64,000 nt of DNA, from positions 211,577 to 275,576 of the forward strand of contig NZ_BCWV01000001.1 in assembly GCF_001894765.1 (NCBI RefSeq), written 5' to 3'. A program made the position numbers and the translations under genes. The stretch is from Rhodococcoides corynebacterioides NBRC 14404. GTDB taxonomy: Bacteria > Actinomycetota > Actinomycetes > Mycobacteriales > Mycobacteriaceae. The notes below the pieces were generated by a model. The model saw nothing but the letters and a program-made list of their open reading frames with translations. It made no database searches and had not been told where the DNA came from. Positions 50,786-59,565 of this stretch are shown piece after piece. Numbering within the stretch: position 1 is the stretch's first letter; each line of letters starts with the position of its first letter.

Positions 50786-51239
50786 GACGCCGCCTTTCGT
50801 TCGACGGCGGGGCCGCCGTCGTGTTCTCCCGACCGACCGCGTGTCGACGCGAGGGGCTGTCTCGCGACGTGCGTTCGGTGGGCGTTCGCTACCGAAGAGT
50901 AACAAGCCCGAGGCTACCGGCCGGTAACTTCTCGGTCGAGAAGGGTTCTCGCTGGTGAGGTTCGTGGACCATCGCCGACGAGAGTGTGACGGGGGCTACG
51001 TTAGGCGCGTTGTACGACAGCGGCGTGTGAAGGTCTGCCTAACTCGTCGGCGAATGTGGACGGCGTCCCGATTGCGGACAACCACGCATGATCGCGTACT
51101 GGTTGTTATCCTTCACGAGCTCGAGCTGCAGCTACGCCGATGTGAACGAAACCAACCGTCGATTCGGTTGTGTCGGCGGTTGCGGCTACAGTGCACGGGT
51201 CGGGGCCCGACACTCTCTCCTTGAACGAACGGAACATAG
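50786..51239. other. non-coding divergent region upstream of the Fe-S oxidoreductase gene
   Basis: This 454-base gap carries two adjacent palindromes (50915-50951, separate entry) and a scatter of lower-GC bases at 51080-51150 (GATCGCGTACTGGTTGTTATCC), which may hold the promoter of the secreted-protein gene. I see no supportable reading frame here. Confidence 0.5.
50915..50951. promoter_or_regulatory. adjacent palindromes upstream of the Fe-S oxidoreductase gene
   Basis: TACCGGCCGGTA (50915-50926) is a perfect 12-base palindrome. CTTCTCG-GT-CGAGAAG (50928-50943) follows immediately. Its right arm forms another inverted repeat, CGAGAA-GGG-TTCTCG (50937-50951 region). The sites lie about 130-165 bases upstream of the oxidoreductase start. 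Operator function is inferred. Confidence 0.45.
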
Positions 51240-51890
51240 ATGAACCTGCGTCGACTCGTAGCGACCTCCGCTATCGCTGTTGCCTCCCTCGCGGTGTGGA
51301 CCGGTACCGCCTACGCGGAGCCCACCACCACGGCCCCGGCGCCCGCCGAGGAGAACTCCTCGATCAACTGGGCGTCCCGCGTCGAGGCCGGTGGCGTTGT
51401 CACCACGGTCGACGCCGGTCTGTTCCGCGCCTCGGACGACGACAAGTCCGTCGTCCTCGAGGACAACGAGGGCAACGAGGTCCTGAGCCTGCCCCTGTCC
51501 TTCAACCTCAACGGTGTCGAGTTCCCCTACGGTGTCGAGTACACCAACGAGGGTCGCACCGTGAAGCTGATCCCGAACCTCGCGGCTCCGATCGGCATCG
51601 AGCCGACCGCGCTGGAGCAGAACGTGGCATCGCCCGATGAGAACCTGAAGGCTCAGAACAACTTCGCGTCGCAGCTCGGCCTTGCTACCGCTGTCGGTGG
51701 ACTTGCCGGCACCATTGTCGGTGCCGTGGTTGGCGGACTGCTGGTCCCCGGAATCGGTCTCGTTCCCGGTGCAGGTGCCGGCGGCGTGATCGGAACCGTC
51801 ATCGTGGGCGGACCCACCCTGGTGATCGCGGGTGTCGATTTCGTCAACACGCTCCTGGCTCCCCCCGGCACCACCCAGTGGGCCAACTGA
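51240..51890 (+). CDS. secreted protein with C-terminal glycine-zipper segment
   Basis: This 216-residue protein has a Sec signal peptide (RRLVATSAIAVASLAVWTG, cleavage probably after AYA at residue 26). A polar beta-rich domain (residues 30-140) follows, then a Gly-rich hydrophobic stretch near 145-200 (TIVGAVVGGLLVPGIGL and GAGAGGVIGTVIVGG) resembling a glycine-zipper membrane insert. GGAA lies upstream of the ATG. A hairpin at 51932-51971 follows. It may be an outer-envelope or pore-forming protein; the family is not recognised. Confidence 0.82.
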   Translation: MNLRRLVATSAIAVASLAVWTGTAYAEPTTTAPAPAEENSSINWASRVEAGGVVTTVDAGLFRASDDDKSVVLEDNEGNEVLSLPLSFNLNGVEFPYGVEYTNEGRTVKLIPNLAAPIGIEPTALEQNVASPDENLKAQNNFASQLGLATAVGGLAGTIVGAVVGGLLVPGIGLVPGAGAGGVIGTVIVGGPTLVIAGVDFVNTLLAPPGTTQWAN

Positions 51891-51931
51891 TTCACCCAGC
51901 ACATCCGGCCGTCGTCTGACGGCTGACACGA

Positions 51932-51971
51932 CGATCCCCGCACAACCCGGTTTCGGGAGGTGCGGGGATCG
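51932..51971 (+). terminator. hairpin terminator of the secreted glycine-zipper gene
   Basis: CGATCCCCGCA (51932-51942) pairs perfectly with TGCGGGGATCG (51961-51971) across an 18-base loop that has its own small CCCG/CGGG stem. It starts about 40 bases after the stop at 51890. The downstream T run is weak (CGTTGTTC). Confidence 0.7.
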
Positions 51972-52029
51972 CGTTGTTCAACGGTGTTCGTGGTCGACCA
52001 CGGTCGAGTGCCGACAGTGACCGAATACG

Positions 52030-52063
52030 ACGATGCCCGGCCGCGAGTGCGGCCGGGCATCGT
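52030..52063. terminator. strong hairpin terminator
   Basis: ACGATGCCCGGCCGC (52030-52044) pairs perfectly with GCGGCCGGGCATCGT (52049-52063) around a GAGT loop. It ends 15 bases from the stop of the minus-strand membrane-protein gene at 52079, for which it is the natural terminator. It may also serve the plus-strand transcript arriving from 51890. Confidence 0.8.
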
Positions 52064-52078
52064 TCGTGCGTGGAAGGG

Positions 52079-52447
52079 TCAGAAGTACGGCAGTGTCGCG
52101 CCGAGGAAGATCAGACCGGCGACGATGCCCACCGCGCCGGCCGCGATGCCGATGCCGGCGTCCATGCGATCGGCGTCGGGGGTACGCAGCGCGATGGCGC
52201 CGAACACGAGTGCGCCGAGACCCAGGACGAGGCCGACGCCGAACGCCCAGAACGTCACCACCGACAGGGCGCCCAACAGGAGGGAGGCGTCGGCGTGATG
52301 ACCGTCGAGTCGACGCCACCACTGCACGAGGGTCGACGGCTGGGCGGACGTCTCGGCGGCGCTGTCCGGCGACGGCGCGTAGTCGACGGTGGGGGCGCTG
52401 TCGGTGACGGTGCGGTCGAACGGAACGGCCGAGTCGGCAACGGTCAC
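52079..52447 (-). CDS. small two-helix membrane protein (DUF4190-like)
   Basis: This 122-residue protein has a polar Ser/Pro leader and two C-terminal hydrophobic segments (ASLLLGALSVVTFWAFGVGLVLGLGALVFGA and IGIAAGAVGIVAGLIFLGA). The pattern resembles DUF4190 proteins, which pair two helices around a conserved small loop. GTG 52447 was chosen, with GGGGGTG just upstream. A strong terminator follows the stop. The function is unknown. Confidence 0.72.
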   Translation of the reverse strand: MTVADSAVPFDRTVTDSAPTVDYAPSPDSAAETSAQPSTLVQWWRRLDGHHADASLLLGALSVVTFWAFGVGLVLGLGALVFGAIALRTPDADRMDAGIGIAAGAVGIVAGLIFLGATLPYF

Positions 52448-52688
52448 GATGCACCCCCGATGCGCGTGACGATCGACCCGATGACCTGGCCCGGGTGTGG
52501 TTCTCGGCGCAGCACAGCAGAACACCTCCTCGTGAGTGTGCGGACAATCGAAGCTCGACGACGTCGGACGGACGACGGAGCGACTGCGCCCCTCGATGTT
52601 ACCACTGGGACGGATGTGGTTCCGACCACGAAGCGCGCCGCAAGAGTCGAAGGTGTTGACCGACAACGGTTTCGGCTCGAAAACAACT

Positions 52689-52720
52689 GCGGCCCCGCAA
52701 CCATGAGGTTGCGGGGCCGC
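52689..52720 (-). terminator. Rho-independent terminator of the 27-residue peptide gene
   Basis: GCGGCCCCGCAACC (52689-52702) pairs with GGTTGCGGGGCCGC (52707-52720) around ATGA, a perfect 14-base stem. On the minus strand it is followed by AGTTGTTTTCG, a short T-rich stretch. It lies 14 bases downstream of the small gene's stop codon. Confidence 0.85.
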
Positions 52721-52733
52721 GAGTACCCGATGC

Positions 52734-52817
52734 TCAGCTGGCTGCGCCCGAGTTGCTGATGATTTGGACGATGTATCCGAAGACCTTGAAGATCAGTCCG
52801 AGCATGTCAGGATCCAT
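52734..52817 (-). CDS. 27-residue hydrophobic peptide (small gene)
   Basis: The minus-strand frame from the ATG at 52817 to TGA at 52734 encodes 27 residues starting MDPDMLGLIFKVFGYIV and ending in a polar SNSGAAS. GAAGGA lies 7 bases before the ATG, an excellent ribosome site. A strong terminator begins 14 bases after the stop, so the transcript unit is complete. The core is an amphipathic hydrophobic helix with one Lys. It resembles small membrane peptides and phenol-soluble-modulin-like or toxin peptides in general character only. It is not recognised as a known family. Confidence 0.65.
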   Translation of the reverse strand: MDPDMLGLIFKVFGYIVQIISNSGAAS

Positions 52818-52929
52818 GTGCCGTTCCTTCTGTTCCGTTCGTGGACATCGCGCACCACCCCGAGGGCGCGGAGGCGAGTGCCTCGGGCCGGTACTTTACC
52901 GAACACATTCCGATCGGTCTCGTGCTTGG

Positions 52930-53979
52930 TCACGACGTGCGCAGGCTCAACCCGGGATTGTCCTCGAGAATCTTCGACATGGGCGTCGCGAACAGCTGAG
53001 GTCCGGTACCGGACACGAAGGCCACGGCGTCGGCCACGGCACACTGACCGAATTGCCCGACGTTGGACGCGCTGGCGATCCCCACGGCCGCGGTGCCGGA
53101 CACCAGCGGTCCACCGCTGTCACCCTGCAGGGCGCAGATGTCGGTGACGACGGCGTCACGCAGCACGCGCGCGCCGACATCGACGGTCTGTCCCACGGCG
53201 GTGACCGTGCCGCACGTGAAGCCGGTGGTCGCGCCCGCTTTGCACACGGGCATCCCGACCACGGGCTCGGCCACGCCCGTGATGTCGAGCGGTGCGGCTC
53301 CCGGCACGCGGATGTCGTTGTTGCGGAAGCGGTCCGCCACATCGTCGTTCACGCGGACCACGGACCAGTCGTGCCCGTCGAGTGACCCGCGCGCGACGGT
53401 GCCGACCGGTGATCCGTCCAGGCCCTGCACCTGCGAGGCCCCCGCAGTTCCCGCCGCGGCGAGGTTCGGGTCGCAATGGCCGGCCGTGATGATCACGGGC
53501 GCACCGGTCGAGTCGACGCCGTTGAATCCCACCGAGCACCGCAGACCGGCCGTGCCCGAGGACGCGACGATGCCGTCGCCACCCGACGCAGCCGCGTCGG
53601 CGATCGATTCGGCGGGGAGGGTGTCGGGTGCGGCGACAGCCGTGACGGCGTCCCGCACGGCGAAGCCGGCGCGTTGCGCTGCCGCGCGGGCGGCATCGGC
53701 AGTCGAACCGGGAACGAGGTCCACGACCCCGACGCCGGACGGGTCGAGATGCACCCCGGCCACACCGTCGGCGACGTCGGCACGCGCGCTGTCCGCGAAG
53801 GCGGCGAGGTCGGCAGCCACGGCGGAGCGCTGCGACCAGTCGGCGACGCTCAGGCCGAGGTCGCGCTGGAGTGCGTCGGCAAGTGTCGTGGTCACCGTGT
53901 CCTGTGCCGTCGCGGCGGGAGCAGTGCCCAGTGCGGCACTCGTGAGCAGGGCCGCGACGACGGCGGCGCGCACGATCAC
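52930..53979 (-). CDS. secreted S1-family (streptogrisin/alpha-lytic type) serine protease
   Basis: This 349-residue preproprotein has a signal peptide (VIVRAAVVAALLTSAALGTAPAATA), a pro-region to about residue 145, and a chymotrypsin-fold domain. The triad is His in ITAGHCD, Asp in DGHDWSVVRVN, and Ser in QGDSGGPLV. Cys pairs (LRCSVGF/GHC, VCKAG/FTCG, ICALQ/QCAVA) fit disulfides. The GTG start overlaps the preceding protease stop by four bases. The two proteases are paralogous and co-expressed, and probably act in the cell wall or outside. The specificity pocket is not obvious. Confidence 0.88.
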   Translation of the reverse strand: MIVRAAVVAALLTSAALGTAPAATAQDTVTTTLADALQRDLGLSVADWSQRSAVAADLAAFADSARADVADGVAGVHLDPSGVGVVDLVPGSTADAARAAAQRAGFAVRDAVTAVAAPDTLPAESIADAAASGGDGIVASSGTAGLRCSVGFNGVDSTGAPVIITAGHCDPNLAAAGTAGASQVQGLDGSPVGTVARGSLDGHDWSVVRVNDDVADRFRNNDIRVPGAAPLDITGVAEPVVGMPVCKAGATTGFTCGTVTAVGQTVDVGARVLRDAVVTDICALQGDSGGPLVSGTAAVGIASASNVGQFGQCAVADAVAFVSGTGPQLFATPMSKILEDNPGLSLRTS

Positions 53980-55286
53980 GATGTGCGCACCGTGGTGCCG
54001 GACTCGGCGGCCACGGCCCGGATCGGAATGCCGAGGCTCGCCGTGCCGCCGTACTGCGCGAGCGCGAGGTTGGCCTCGCCGCAGCTCGGGGCACCGCCGC
54101 TGTTGGAGCCGCTGGTGATGCCCAGGGCGAGCGTGCCGGTGACGATGGCGCCGCCACTGTCGCCGGCGAGAGTGCAGGCCGTGCTGGCGAATCCGCGAAT
54201 GGTGGCCTCGCTGCCGTCGCCCAGAATCAGCTGCGTCTCCACCTGGTCGGCCGCGACGACACCACAGGTGAACGAGGATGCCTGGCCGGACTTGCACACC
54301 GGAGCGCCGATGACGGGCGCGGCCGTCCCCGTGACCTCCAGCGTCGTGCCCCCGGCGCCGCGCACCGACGGCCGGTCGAGTCCGGCCGCCACACCGGCGT
54401 CGTCCAGCGCGATGACCGACCAGTCCAGTCCGGCGGGGCCGCCGACGGCGGATCGGTCGAAGCGACCCACGGGCGTGCTCGCCCGCACATCCGCACCGGA
54501 CGGGAGGTACACGCGGGCGTTGCCGTCCGGACCGGGCCCGGGATCGCAGTGGCCGGCGGAGAGGCTGACGGGGCGACCTGCGCCGTCGGTGGCCGCGAAG
54601 CCGAAGGAGCAGATCTCGATGTTCTCGGCCGGAGCGGTCGCCAGATCCTCCGACGAGGTCACGTAATCGTCCCCGCCGGTCACCGCGGGGGCGCCGCCGG
54701 GCGCCGGCGCGGGCGGCGAGAGCACCACCTGCAGATTGGCGATGGCCGTCGGCAGGTTCAGCGCCCGCCCGACGGGACTGTTGGCGATGTCGACCACCAC
54801 CTTGCCCTGCAGCACGTCGACCGCCGCGGAGTTGATCTGCGACGACACCTCGCGCGGCAACGCCGACACCCACCGACCGAACTCGGCCAGCGACGCGTCC
54901 AGGCTGTCGGCCGAGACGGGCGACTGTCGGCTGCGGAAACCGTCGTCGGCCACTCGCGCCGCCGCCTCGGTGGTGGTCACCGCGACCACGGGGACGCCGT
55001 CGTCACCCATCCACGCGCCCGCGAAGTCGGCGGGGTTCTGCCGACGGAAGTCGTCTGCGTAGGAGCGGAGTTGCTGCGCCGCAGCCGCGCGATCCAGGTA
55101 CTCCTGCGGACTCAGCTTCAGATCGCGCTGCACGGCCGCGACCAACTCCGCCGGCAGACGATCCGCGTCCAGCTGGGCGGGCCCGTCGTTCGCGGGCGCC
55201 GCGCCGGCCACGGCGCCGGAGAGGCCCATCGTGACGACGGAGGCGCCGAGCAGAGCGGAGAACCGAACCAGGGCGGAGTGACGCAT
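53976..55286 (-). CDS. secreted S1-family serine protease
   Basis: This 436-residue preproprotein has a signal peptide (LVRFSALLGASVVTMGLSGAVAGA), a long pro-region (to about residue 220), and a protease domain: His in LSAGHCD, Asp in LDWSVIALDD, and Ser in LAGDSGGAIV. Disulfide Cys are conserved with the downstream paralogue. GAAAGGA lies 5 bases before the ATG. It is the first gene of the protease pair. A pro-domain of this size is typical of alpha-lytic-type enzymes, which need it for folding. Confidence 0.88.
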   Translation of the reverse strand: MRHSALVRFSALLGASVVTMGLSGAVAGAAPANDGPAQLDADRLPAELVAAVQRDLKLSPQEYLDRAAAAQQLRSYADDFRRQNPADFAGAWMGDDGVPVVAVTTTEAAARVADDGFRSRQSPVSADSLDASLAEFGRWVSALPREVSSQINSAAVDVLQGKVVVDIANSPVGRALNLPTAIANLQVVLSPPAPAPGGAPAVTGGDDYVTSSEDLATAPAENIEICSFGFAATDGAGRPVSLSAGHCDPGPGPDGNARVYLPSGADVRASTPVGRFDRSAVGGPAGLDWSVIALDDAGVAAGLDRPSVRGAGGTTLEVTGTAAPVIGAPVCKSGQASSFTCGVVAADQVETQLILGDGSEATIRGFASTACTLAGDSGGAIVTGTLALGITSGSNSGGAPSCGEANLALAQYGGTASLGIPIRAVAAESGTTVRTS

Positions 55287-55386
55287 GAAGTCCTTTCGGG
55301 GGCGCGCGGCGACCGGTCTCGGTCGCACGGGCGCACAGGAGCCTAGGGCATCGAGATGAGCGAACCCTGTGAGCCGGGACGGTCGG

Positions 55387-56436
55387 TCAGGGTGTGGCCG
55401 TCACCGGGCTCGTGGTGGTGACCGGCGCCGGTGTGGTGGTCGGCGCGGCGCTGCTGCTGGAGGGGGCCGGTGCCGTCCCGGTGGGGAGTGGGAATTCCGG
55501 CAGGGAAGGAAGATTCGGCAGAGTCGGGAGTTCCGGCACCGAGAACGGCGGCCACTGACCGTCGGGCGGAACCGGGACGGTGGTGAAACCCGGGTCCGGC
55601 GCGAGCGTGGGCACCGCAGCCACTCCCGGAGACGTCGTCTCGGCCGCCTCGGGCGTAGGGTCCGGCCCGTCCGGCACGGGCGCGTTCTCCGGCACGGCCG
55701 GGACGGGCGCCGTCGACGTGCCCGTGGTCTCGTCACCACTCGTCGCGTCCGCCGTCGTCGCGCTACCGGCCGGCGGCACCACGTCACGCGAGGTGGCGGG
55801 CTCGACGTCGCGCGCGCCCTCGAGGTGGCTCGCGGCGGTGGCCCCGCCGACGAGGACGACGAGGGCACCCGCGGCGGCCAGCACGGCGGCGCGGGTCGGA
55901 GCGGGCGCGCGGCGTCGTCGCCGGACGGTCGGATCGAGGCGGGGCTGCGGAGTCAGCTCGGAGCGGGCGGCGATCTCGGGATGGACCGACGCGGCGGCCC
56001 GCAGCGCGCCCACGAATCCCGCGTGATCCAGGCCGTCGCGCAATGCCTCGACGGCGCCGGGCGACAGAGAAGCGGGATGGAGGACGGTGACGGTGGTGTC
56101 GCGAGGCAGGCCGTACAGGTCGACGACCGATGCGACGACCGAGAGGACGAAGCCTGCGGCGACATCCTCCGTGCGCAGGTGACGACCGTCGACCTCCCAC
56201 GCCCTCGTGCGATCGAGGCCGTCGACGAACCCGGAGGTCCCGACCGACGCGGCGACCACCTGTCCGCTCGCGTCGACCCCGGCGACGGTGGGGCACCGGA
56301 ACAGCTGTGCCTCCGCACCGGCGATGCGGGCGGCGACGACCGTGCCTGCATCGCCGAGTGCGAGGGCCAGTTCCGCCGAGGCCGGTGCAGCATCGCCGAG
56401 ACGCCCGTCCGCACGGGTGTTCCGGCGTGCAACCAC
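55387..56436 (-). CDS. membrane-anchored Hsp70-like N-terminal lobe protein
   Basis: This 349-residue protein has about 180 residues resembling the N-terminal lobe of Hsp70-like ATPases (TVVAARIAGAEAQLFRCPTV, ENVDGRHLRTED-type block, TVTVLHPASLSPGAVEALRDGL), but it stops before the phosphate-2 and adenosine motifs. One membrane helix (RAAVLAAAGALVVLVGGATAA) and a long Pro/Thr/Ser tail ending in TTTPAPVTTTSPVTATP follow. GTG 56436 was chosen, with GGAGGGGG upstream. It follows another such gene (56570-57715) on the same strand. It probably cannot bind ATP alone. Confidence 0.75.
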   Translation of the reverse strand: MVARRNTRADGRLGDAAPASAELALALGDAGTVVAARIAGAEAQLFRCPTVAGVDASGQVVAASVGTSGFVDGLDRTRAWEVDGRHLRTEDVAAGFVLSVVASVVDLYGLPRDTTVTVLHPASLSPGAVEALRDGLDHAGFVGALRAAASVHPEIAARSELTPQPRLDPTVRRRRRAPAPTRAAVLAAAGALVVLVGGATAASHLEGARDVEPATSRDVVPPAGSATTADATSGDETTGTSTAPVPAVPENAPVPDGPDPTPEAAETTSPGVAAVPTLAPDPGFTTVPVPPDGQWPPFSVPELPTLPNLPSLPEFPLPTGTAPAPSSSSAAPTTTPAPVTTTSPVTATP

Positions 56437-56569
56437 AGCTGTCGTCCCCCTCCGGCGAGTCGTGTCGATCCGGGATAACAGAACGCCCGGTACGCCCACC
56501 CTAACGGCTGGGTCCGACACCCGCCGAACTACGAGACGGGTCCGTGATGTTTCTCGAGATCCGCCGTCG

Positions 56570-57715
56570 TCATCCCGCGGTCGAGGGCGTCGACGACGTC
56601 GAGTCGCCCGGCGTCTCCGCACCGCCGGGGTTCTCGCCGTCCGCATTGCCCGGTTCGGCGCCGGGAGGATCGGTGTCGTCGGGTTCGGTGGCGGGGTCCT
56701 CCGGCGCCGGAGCGGGCGAGTCCGACGGTGCCGGGTCGGCGGTCGGGCCGGGCGGCGCCGGGGGTACCGGAACGGACGGCACCGGGACCGGAGCCGACCC
56801 GGACGGTGGGGACGCGGGCGGCACGACGTTCGGCACGGTGGCCGCGACGTCGACGACGGACTCGGCGGAGACAACGGACTCGGCGGAGACAGGGGAAGCG
56901 GTGGAGACCGCGGCGCCGGCCGGGACGGTGGGGAACGGCGCCGTCGAGCCGGGCACCCGAGGCGCGCCGGTGGTCGACGGTGACGAGAGGTCCGCGTCGG
57001 CGATGACGGGGACGGCGGTGCTCACCGTGCGGTCGCTCGTCACGACGAGGGCTCCCGCGACCGCGGCGGCGATCGCCACCGTCGCGGCCGCGGCCCCGAC
57101 GACGAGGGGGAGGCGTCGACGGTGCGACTCCGGCCCCGACTTCGACTCCGACGCCGGGTCCGGGGACGCGACGACGGCCGGCGCGGAACTCGGCGCGAGT
57201 CCACCGGCGACGCGGGCCGCGGCCGACGCCACGGCGAGGTGGTCGTCGACGGTGCCGGCGGGGGCGCTCGCCACCGGTACCAGGTCCACGCCGGACAGCG
57301 ACAGGAAGGACAACGAATCCTGCAGTGCGGCGGTCTGTTCCGACGACCACGTGGTCGGATGTGCGACGGCGACGATGTCCGCGTCGGGTAGCGCCCGGTC
57401 GACGAGCAGGAGCAACACGGTGGCCAGCAGGTCCTCCGCGCGCAGGACCGCGCCGTGGGCGGACACCACACCGGCGGGATCACCGAGGTGGTCGGAGAAG
57501 CGATCCACCACATCGACGGTCGGGCTCGGCTCGTCCGGTCGCGTCAGAGTGGAGGACCCGTCCGGCAGGAGATAGAGGACACCGTCGGTCACGACGGGCA
57601 CGCGCACCATCTCGCCGGTCGTCGACGAGAGCACGACCGCCACGGCCGCTCGGTCCGTGACGTGCAGGCCCAGAATGCGGCCGGCCATGGGGGTCTCGGG
57701 CATGTCGGGTGTCAT
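56570..57715 (-). CDS. membrane-anchored Hsp70-like N-terminal lobe protein
   Basis: This 381-residue protein has an N-terminal lobe of the Hsp70/actin fold (ILGLHVTDRAAVAVVLSSTT, VLRAEDLLATVLLLLVDRAL, IVAVAHPTTWSSEQTAALQD), with no second lobe. One membrane helix near residues 205-230 (PLVVGAAAATVAIAAAVAGALVV) and an acidic Pro/Ser-rich exterior tail follow. The ATG overlaps the LuxR stop by four bases (ATGA), so it is coupled to the regulator. It is likely part of a sensory complex with the neighbouring full-length member. Confidence 0.78.
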   Translation of the reverse strand: MTPDMPETPMAGRILGLHVTDRAAVAVVLSSTTGEMVRVPVVTDGVLYLLPDGSSTLTRPDEPSPTVDVVDRFSDHLGDPAGVVSAHGAVLRAEDLLATVLLLLVDRALPDADIVAVAHPTTWSSEQTAALQDSLSFLSLSGVDLVPVASAPAGTVDDHLAVASAAARVAGGLAPSSAPAVVASPDPASESKSGPESHRRRLPLVVGAAAATVAIAAAVAGALVVTSDRTVSTAVPVIADADLSSPSTTGAPRVPGSTAPFPTVPAGAAVSTASPVSAESVVSAESVVDVAATVPNVVPPASPPSGSAPVPVPSVPVPPAPPGPTADPAPSDSPAPAPEDPATEPDDTDPPGAEPGNADGENPGGAETPGDSTSSTPSTAG

Positions 57716-59565
57716 GGTTGCTCGCGTTCCTCCTGCTGCCCGTAGCCGGCGGCGCGCAGCATCGACAGCAACTCCGACCGGGAGCCGGCGTCCAGTCGCC
57801 GCCTGATGCGGGCGACGTGGTGTTCGACGGTCTTCGCCGAGATGTACAGACGAGAACCGATCTCCCGGTACGTCAAGCCCAGCACCAGATGGTGCGCGAC
57901 CTCCGCCTCGCGATCGGTCAGCTCGCCGGTCGACGACGACGCCTCGGGAACGGCTGCCGCCGAGGTGATCTCGCGCGCGGTCTGCAGGAGTGCGGTGGCG
58001 GTCCGGGTGTCGTCGACGCGCAGGGCGGCGTCGCTCGCCAGTCGCGCGGCCTCCCAGGAGTGGCCGAATCGTTCGAGCGACCGGGTGCAGGCGCGGACGT
58101 CGTCGGCGTCCGGTTCGCCCTGCAGAACGCGGAGCCAGCAGCGGCCCGCCGCCGCGACCGCCGCGGCGTGCGGACTGTGTGCCGCCAGCGCCCCGAGTGT
58201 GCGGGCGTGGGGCACCAGGTCGGCGGGCGCGCCCGCGAGGATGGCGGCCTGCACGCCGTACCAGTGCCAGGCCGTGGCCCACAGGGGTGGCTCGCCGAGG
58301 TCCGCCAGGATCGCCGACGTGCGCTCGACGGCGTGCCGGATACGCCCCGCGTCGCCGAGGCGCGTCGAGGCGAGCCACAGTTCGCCGATCGGAAGGACGG
58401 TGTAGAGATCTGGCTCGACCTCGACGAGCAGACGACGTGCGTCGGCCAGGGTCGCCGTCAGGGTCCCGGTGTCACCGCGTCGCCGCGCGACGGCGGCGCG
58501 GAGTCCGCTCCACCACAACAGGTCTCGTCGGTCGAGGCAGTCGGGATCGGTCCCGCGGATGCGCGCCTCGGCGGCGTCGACGTCGCCCAGGAGCATCGCG
58601 GCCCAGGCGCCCAGAAGGGCTGTCCGGGTCGTCGACGCCTCGGTCAGCACGTCCCGGGCCGTGCGCGGGTCGCCGAGGTGGACGGCGACCAGTCCGGCCA
58701 ACGACGCGGGGTGATCGTCGGTCGACGGATCGGCCAGGGCACAGGCGCGGAGCAGGGAACCCAGTGCCGCGGTCGGGGTGTCGGACACCGACGCCAGGAG
58801 GCCGTCGGCGATGAGGGCGTTCCGGGCGGTGCTGCTGGTGGGCAACGCCGCCGCCGGGGCGCCCGAGAAGGACTCTGCCGACGCCCGATCGCCGACGGCG
58901 ATCAGCGAGACCACCGCGTGGGCGGCATCCGATCCGGCGCGCGCGGGTCCGAGCCAGCGGTAGATCGAGGCGGCGTGCGAGGGGGCGCCGCGGCGCAGGG
59001 CGACGGTGGCCGCCACCCGGGCGGCCCCGCGGACGGCCTCGTCGTCGCTCGCGGGGTCGGTCAGCACGGTGTCGGCCTGCTGCGCTGCGGCGTCGAGGTC
59101 CCCGACGGCCAGGCGCGCCCGAGCGCGGGGCGCGGCCGTGTGACCCGGATCGGCGCCCGCCGCGACAGCCGCATCCCACAACGACGGTGCCCGCGTCGGC
59201 GCCGCCGAAGCGGCTGTGCGCGTGAGAAAATCGGCCAGCGCAGGCAAACGGACGCCGGCCGTCGCCAACGCGACGGCGGTGTCGGGTGAGAGTATTCCCG
59301 CGTCCAGGAGACCGGTGGCGACGCGGCGCAGCAGAAGGGTGGTGCCGTGCGGCCCGACGGTTCCGCGCAGCACCGACGACACGTCGGTCAGGTCCGCCGT
59401 CCGCTCGATCGCGCCCACGGCGTCGGGAACGGGCAGGGCCGCGATCTCGGAGACCAGGTAGGGGTCGGGATCGAGACCCACCGACCGCAGCGCGAGCACG
59501 GTCAGCGCGGAGTGATCCCGGACGTCGACGGCCGTGGCACCGGCCGGGGCGTCGTCGAGGGTCAC
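57712..59565 (-). CDS. LuxR-type transcriptional regulator, IniR-like (Rv0339c-type position)
   Basis: This 617-residue protein is mostly helical repeats resembling TPR/SARP-like modules (for example AARVAATVALRRGAPSHAAS and AWAAMLLGDVDAAEARIRG), with a C-terminal LuxR HTH at about 550-617 (LTDREAEVAHHLVLGLTYREIG, ISAKTVEHHVARIRRRL). No ATPase domain is seen at its N-terminus, unlike full MalT-type proteins. The GTG start overlaps the upstream Hsp70-like stop by four bases. Its place beside iniB matches the mycobacterial regulator of iniBAC, so it probably controls the divergent iniB-type gene. Confidence 0.85.
   Translation of the reverse strand: MTLDDAPAGATAVDVRDHSALTVLALRSVGLDPDPYLVSEIAALPVPDAVGAIERTADLTDVSSVLRGTVGPHGTTLLLRRVATGLLDAGILSPDTAVALATAGVRLPALADFLTRTAASAAPTRAPSLWDAAVAAGADPGHTAAPRARARLAVGDLDAAAQQADTVLTDPASDDEAVRGAARVAATVALRRGAPSHAASIYRWLGPARAGSDAAHAVVSLIAVGDRASAESFSGAPAAALPTSSTARNALIADGLLASVSDTPTAALGSLLRACALADPSTDDHPASLAGLVAVHLGDPRTARDVLTEASTTRTALLGAWAAMLLGDVDAAEARIRGTDPDCLDRRDLLWWSGLRAAVARRRGDTGTLTATLADARRLLVEVEPDLYTVLPIGELWLASTRLGDAGRIRHAVERTSAILADLGEPPLWATAWHWYGVQAAILAGAPADLVPHARTLGALAAHSPHAAAVAAAGRCWLRVLQGEPDADDVRACTRSLERFGHSWEAARLASDAALRVDDTRTATALLQTAREITSAAAVPEASSSTGELTDREAEVAHHLVLGLTYREIGSRLYISAKTVEHHVARIRRRLDAGSRSELLSMLRAAGYGQQEEREQP

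Noticed and set aside
47513..50902. A plus-strand frame of about 1,129 codons opposite the Fe-S oxidoreductase
   Set aside because: Antisense shadow; the minus-strand protein has intact Fe-S motifs and a ribosome site.
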